Below are positions 3,944 to 5,200 of a stretch of DNA of 5,200 nucleotides, one piece after another (positions within the stretch are counted from its first letter, which is position 1; the number at the start of each line of letters is the position of its first letter). The translations under genes and the position numbers were made by a program. Source of the DNA: an uncultured bacterium (GTDB lineage Bacteria > Bacillota_I > Bacilli_A > RF39 > UBA660). The DNA lies in contig CAJMOW010000101.1 in the NCBI GenBank assembly GCA_905215145.1, forward strand, positions 1 to 5,200, written 5' to 3'. Below the pieces are notes generated by a model, which worked only from the letters and a program-made list of their open reading frames with translations, did no database searches and had not been told where the DNA came from.

Positions 3944-4167
3944 CCAAAAATTCAATATTTTAACTTCTAAATCAAATAATTTAATAAATTCTTTATTGTA
4001 TTCTCAATCTAAACTTTAAAATTCAATAATTGAACTTTTAACTTAACATTAAATATACAAATATTATTAATATTATTATCAATATTGCTATAACTAATAA
4101 TTATTCAATTAATATTATATGTAACTATATCTAAAATAAAACTATTTTTATTACCTTTATTAATATT

Positions 4168-4371
4168 ATGATATTATCTAAATATTTAATTATTGCTGAA
4201 AAATATAATAATAGAGAACTATCCATATGGACTTGCAGAAATACTGCACAAGGGTATATAAAATTATTATTATCTATCGGATATACAAAAGAAGAAGTTC
4301 AACTATATAAACTATTAAAATGGCCACTATTTTCAAGAAAATTAAAAACATATCCAAAAATAACAAAATAA
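4168..4371 (+). CDS. Small hypothetical protein, 67 residues
   Basis: The protein begins MILSKYLIIAEKYNNRELSI, continues with WTCRNTAQGYIKLLLSIGYT and a Lys-rich helix, and ends in a very basic tail (SRKLKTYPKITK). It is soluble-looking, with an αβ pattern and an isoelectric point that must be high. There is one cysteine and no metal motif. The tail could contact nucleic acid, but this is only composition. The start ATG follows an A/T-rich leader without a Shine-Dalgarno site. The gap to the 4431 gene is 59 bases with a small hairpin, so co-transcription is possible. I do not recognise the family. Confidence 0.6.
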   Translation: MILSKYLIIAEKYNNRELSIWTCRNTAQGYIKLLLSIGYTKEEVQLYKLLKWPLFSRKLKTYPKITK

Positions 4372-4383
4372 TTATAAGCTATT

Positions 4384-4403
4384 TCTCCAGCTTTAATAGG
4401 AGA
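4384..4403 (+). promoter_or_regulatory. Small hairpin between the 4168 and 4431 genes
   Basis: TCTCC (4384-4388) pairs with GGAGA (4399-4403) around a ten-base loop. It has no T-tract, so it is not a typical terminator. The GGAGA is too far from the ATG at 4431 to act as a Shine-Dalgarno site. A leader structure or chance are both possible. Confidence 0.25.
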
Positions 4404-4430
4404 TTAACCAATTAATTTTATAAAATTATT

Positions 4431-4988
4431 ATGAAAACCGATGTATTACAAGGTGTAGAACAGGATAGTACTGTTCAGCCTGAAGTTCAACAGAGTACTT
4501 ATCAAGAAGCTATTAAGACTCTTCTTGCTTCTGGAGCAAAGAAAATCACTGGCCTTAAAGTAAAAAATGTTAATTTTACTGAAAAAGATAATTATGATAT
4601 GGTATCATTTACTCTTTCAAGTAAGATTAAAGGTTTTGTAAGTGAAGATAATGGCCTTACTTATAAAGAAGGTCTCACTAATGTTATTTTTAGTTCTACT
4701 TATGCTATTGCTGGAGCTATGAAAGAAGATGAAGAATTATCGTGGATGGCTAATTATCTTATTGAACATCCTAAAGCTCTTCCTATTATTTTCAATGGTG
4801 CTACTATTGATATTATTCAAAAGGAAGTTAAAGAGGGTGAAGAATATAAGAATGTATTTTCTACTCGCGATAATGTAGATCCTGTTACTTTCGACCACGC
4901 TGTTATTATTAATAACATTATCAAATTCAAACTTGGTAAAGCTGGCCAAATTGGTGCTTCTCGTCTTATGGATAAGATGCTTGAATAA
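4431..4988 (+). CDS. Conserved-looking soluble phage protein, 185 residues, paralogue of the 2289 gene
   Basis: This is the longest gene in the window. A Gln/Glu/Ser/Thr-rich flexible N-terminus (1-24) precedes a folded part: a helix and strand (25-62), IKGFVSEDNG (66-75), a Ser/Thr/Ala-rich segment then the probable helix SWMANYLIEHP (104-114), EGEEYK (135-140), DPVTFDHAVI (150-159) and a basic C-terminal helix (165-185). Order and landmarks match the 2289-2768 protein, but the N-terminal extension and charge differ. No catalytic motif, membrane segment or signal peptide is visible. A DNA-binding or structural role would fit a small abundant phage protein, but this is a guess. T-ending codons suggest strong expression. 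A long terminator hairpin follows. Confidence 0.75.
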   Translation: MKTDVLQGVEQDSTVQPEVQQSTYQEAIKTLLASGAKKITGLKVKNVNFTEKDNYDMVSFTLSSKIKGFVSEDNGLTYKEGLTNVIFSSTYAIAGAMKEDEELSWMANYLIEHPKALPIIFNGATIDIIQKEVKEGEEYKNVFSTRDNVDPVTFDHAVIINNIIKFKLGKAGQIGASRLMDKMLE

Positions 4989-4997
4989 TATATTTAT

Positions 4998-5050
4998 AAA
5001 GAGAGTAGTTTTAGTTATATTATTATAGCTAAACTATTCTCTTTATTTAT
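4998..5050 (+). terminator. Rho-independent terminator after the 4431 gene
   Basis: A long stem pairs 4998-5019 with 5024-5044, with one bulged T and two G-T pairs, around a four-base loop, followed by ATTTAT. It begins nine bases after the stop codon. The last six bases of the call are the T-rich tail. The stem is A-T rich but long enough to be credible. Confidence 0.75.
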
Positions 5051-5096
5051 ATAATTAAGTTACCAAATTTTAATCAATTTTTATATTCAAATAAGA

Positions 5097-5112
5097 ATAC
5101 TATTATTAGTAT
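5097..5112. repeat. Short inverted repeat ATACTA/TAGTAT
   Basis: ATACTA (5097-5102) and TAGTAT (5107-5112) flank TTAT, upstream of the putative promoter. Related half-sites recur downstream (ATTACTAATAA at 5175). It might be an operator, but all bases but two are A or T, so chance is likely. Confidence 0.3.
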
Positions 5113-5136
5113 ATGAAGAAAAAAAATTATTATATA

Positions 5137-5168
5137 TTTGCATATATCAAATAATAGATTTATATTTG
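5137..5168 (+). promoter_or_regulatory. Possible Bacteroides-type promoter reading out of the window
   Basis: TTTG at 5137-5140 and TATATTTG at 5161-5168 are 20 bases apart. The known Bacteroides primary-sigma consensus is TTTG near -33 and TAnnTTTG near -7. It follows a terminator and precedes the window edge, where a + strand gene would be expected to start. AT-rich DNA makes such matches fairly common. Confidence 0.4.
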
Positions 5169-5200
5169 AATGTTATTACTAATAAACAAACAATTTTAAA

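Larger units (their letters stand above)
3536..4167. other. Gene-poor tract: purine-rich repeats, then pyrimidine-rich DNA
   Basis: From about 3538 to 3850 the + strand is purine-rich and frames resemble Gly/Ile-rich protein but contain all three stop codons, for example around the GGATTTTGAGTAGG repeats. At 3854-3872 a G-run, C-run and CTCTCC form an imperfect hairpin, and after it the + strand becomes pyrimidine-rich to about 3960. Parts match the reverse strand of region 1-260: GGAGG-TTAGCAATA at 3641, AGAGCTGGAGT at 3695, and a 17-base identity at 3903. From 4000 to 4167 the DNA is plain AT-rich with nothing recognised. The tract may be decayed repeat-protein sequence. Confidence 0.5.

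Noticed and set aside
4737..4949. − strand open frame of 70 codons
   Set aside because: It is wholly antisense to the well-supported 4431 gene.
1..5200. tRNA genes
   Set aside because: No T-loop GTTCRANNC block with matching acceptor stem was seen by eye on either strand.

Overview
This is an extremely AT-rich window in which every confidently supported gene lies on the + strand. The genes are short, most start codons lack a recognisable Shine-Dalgarno sequence, and strong hairpin-plus-T-tract terminators sit between gene groups. The gene style suggests a phage of a Bacteroidota host, most likely crAss-like (Crassvirales). It combines a four-cysteine zinc-ribbon protein, tiny membrane proteins, and two related mid-sized proteins of a family I can compare but not name. 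A promoter-like pair near 5137-5168 also fits the Bacteroides -33/-7 pattern. The phage assignment is an inference from gene style. No terminase, portal, capsid or polymerase gene is present to prove it.

Layout. (1) 1-717 has no intact gene. It holds diverged repeat units with broken coding-like frames and four copies of a GC-rich motif, CCCCCGTAAAGGAAA or a close variant, one of them inverted, spaced about 130-145 bp apart. (2) 718-1264 carries two small paralogous genes. A possible C-terminal remnant lies upstream (636-713) and a decayed third copy downstream (about 1532-1671). (3) 1265-1742 is mostly non-coding and contains a repeated GGGGCTATTTCTAATGAT block. (4) 1743-2144 is a small two-helix membrane protein gene whose stop codon lies in the loop of its own terminator. 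(5) 2171-2768 is a conserved promoter/leader motif, three back-to-back hairpins and a 159-residue soluble protein, ended by a very strong terminator. (6) 2818-3210 repeats the same leader motif ahead of three overlapping membrane micro-genes, followed by the zinc-ribbon gene (3251-3508). (7) 3509-4167 is gene-poor: a purine-rich, stop-riddled repeat tract, then an abrupt purine-to-pyrimidine switch at a G/C hairpin near 3841-3872. Parts of it match the opposite strand of region 1. (8) 4168-4371 is a small hypothetical gene. (9) 4431-4988 is a 185-residue protein that appears to be a diverged paralogue of the 159-residue one, followed by a terminator. (10) 4989-5200 is non-coding with a possible host-type promoter reading out of the window.

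The most notable points are three. The GC-rich motif array and its inverted relatives may be the remains of an unrecognised repeat element. A promoter/leader module of about 32 bp occurs twice, each time directly after a terminator and followed by a triloop hairpin. The structured leader at 2198-2278 makes the true start of the 159-residue protein ambiguous.
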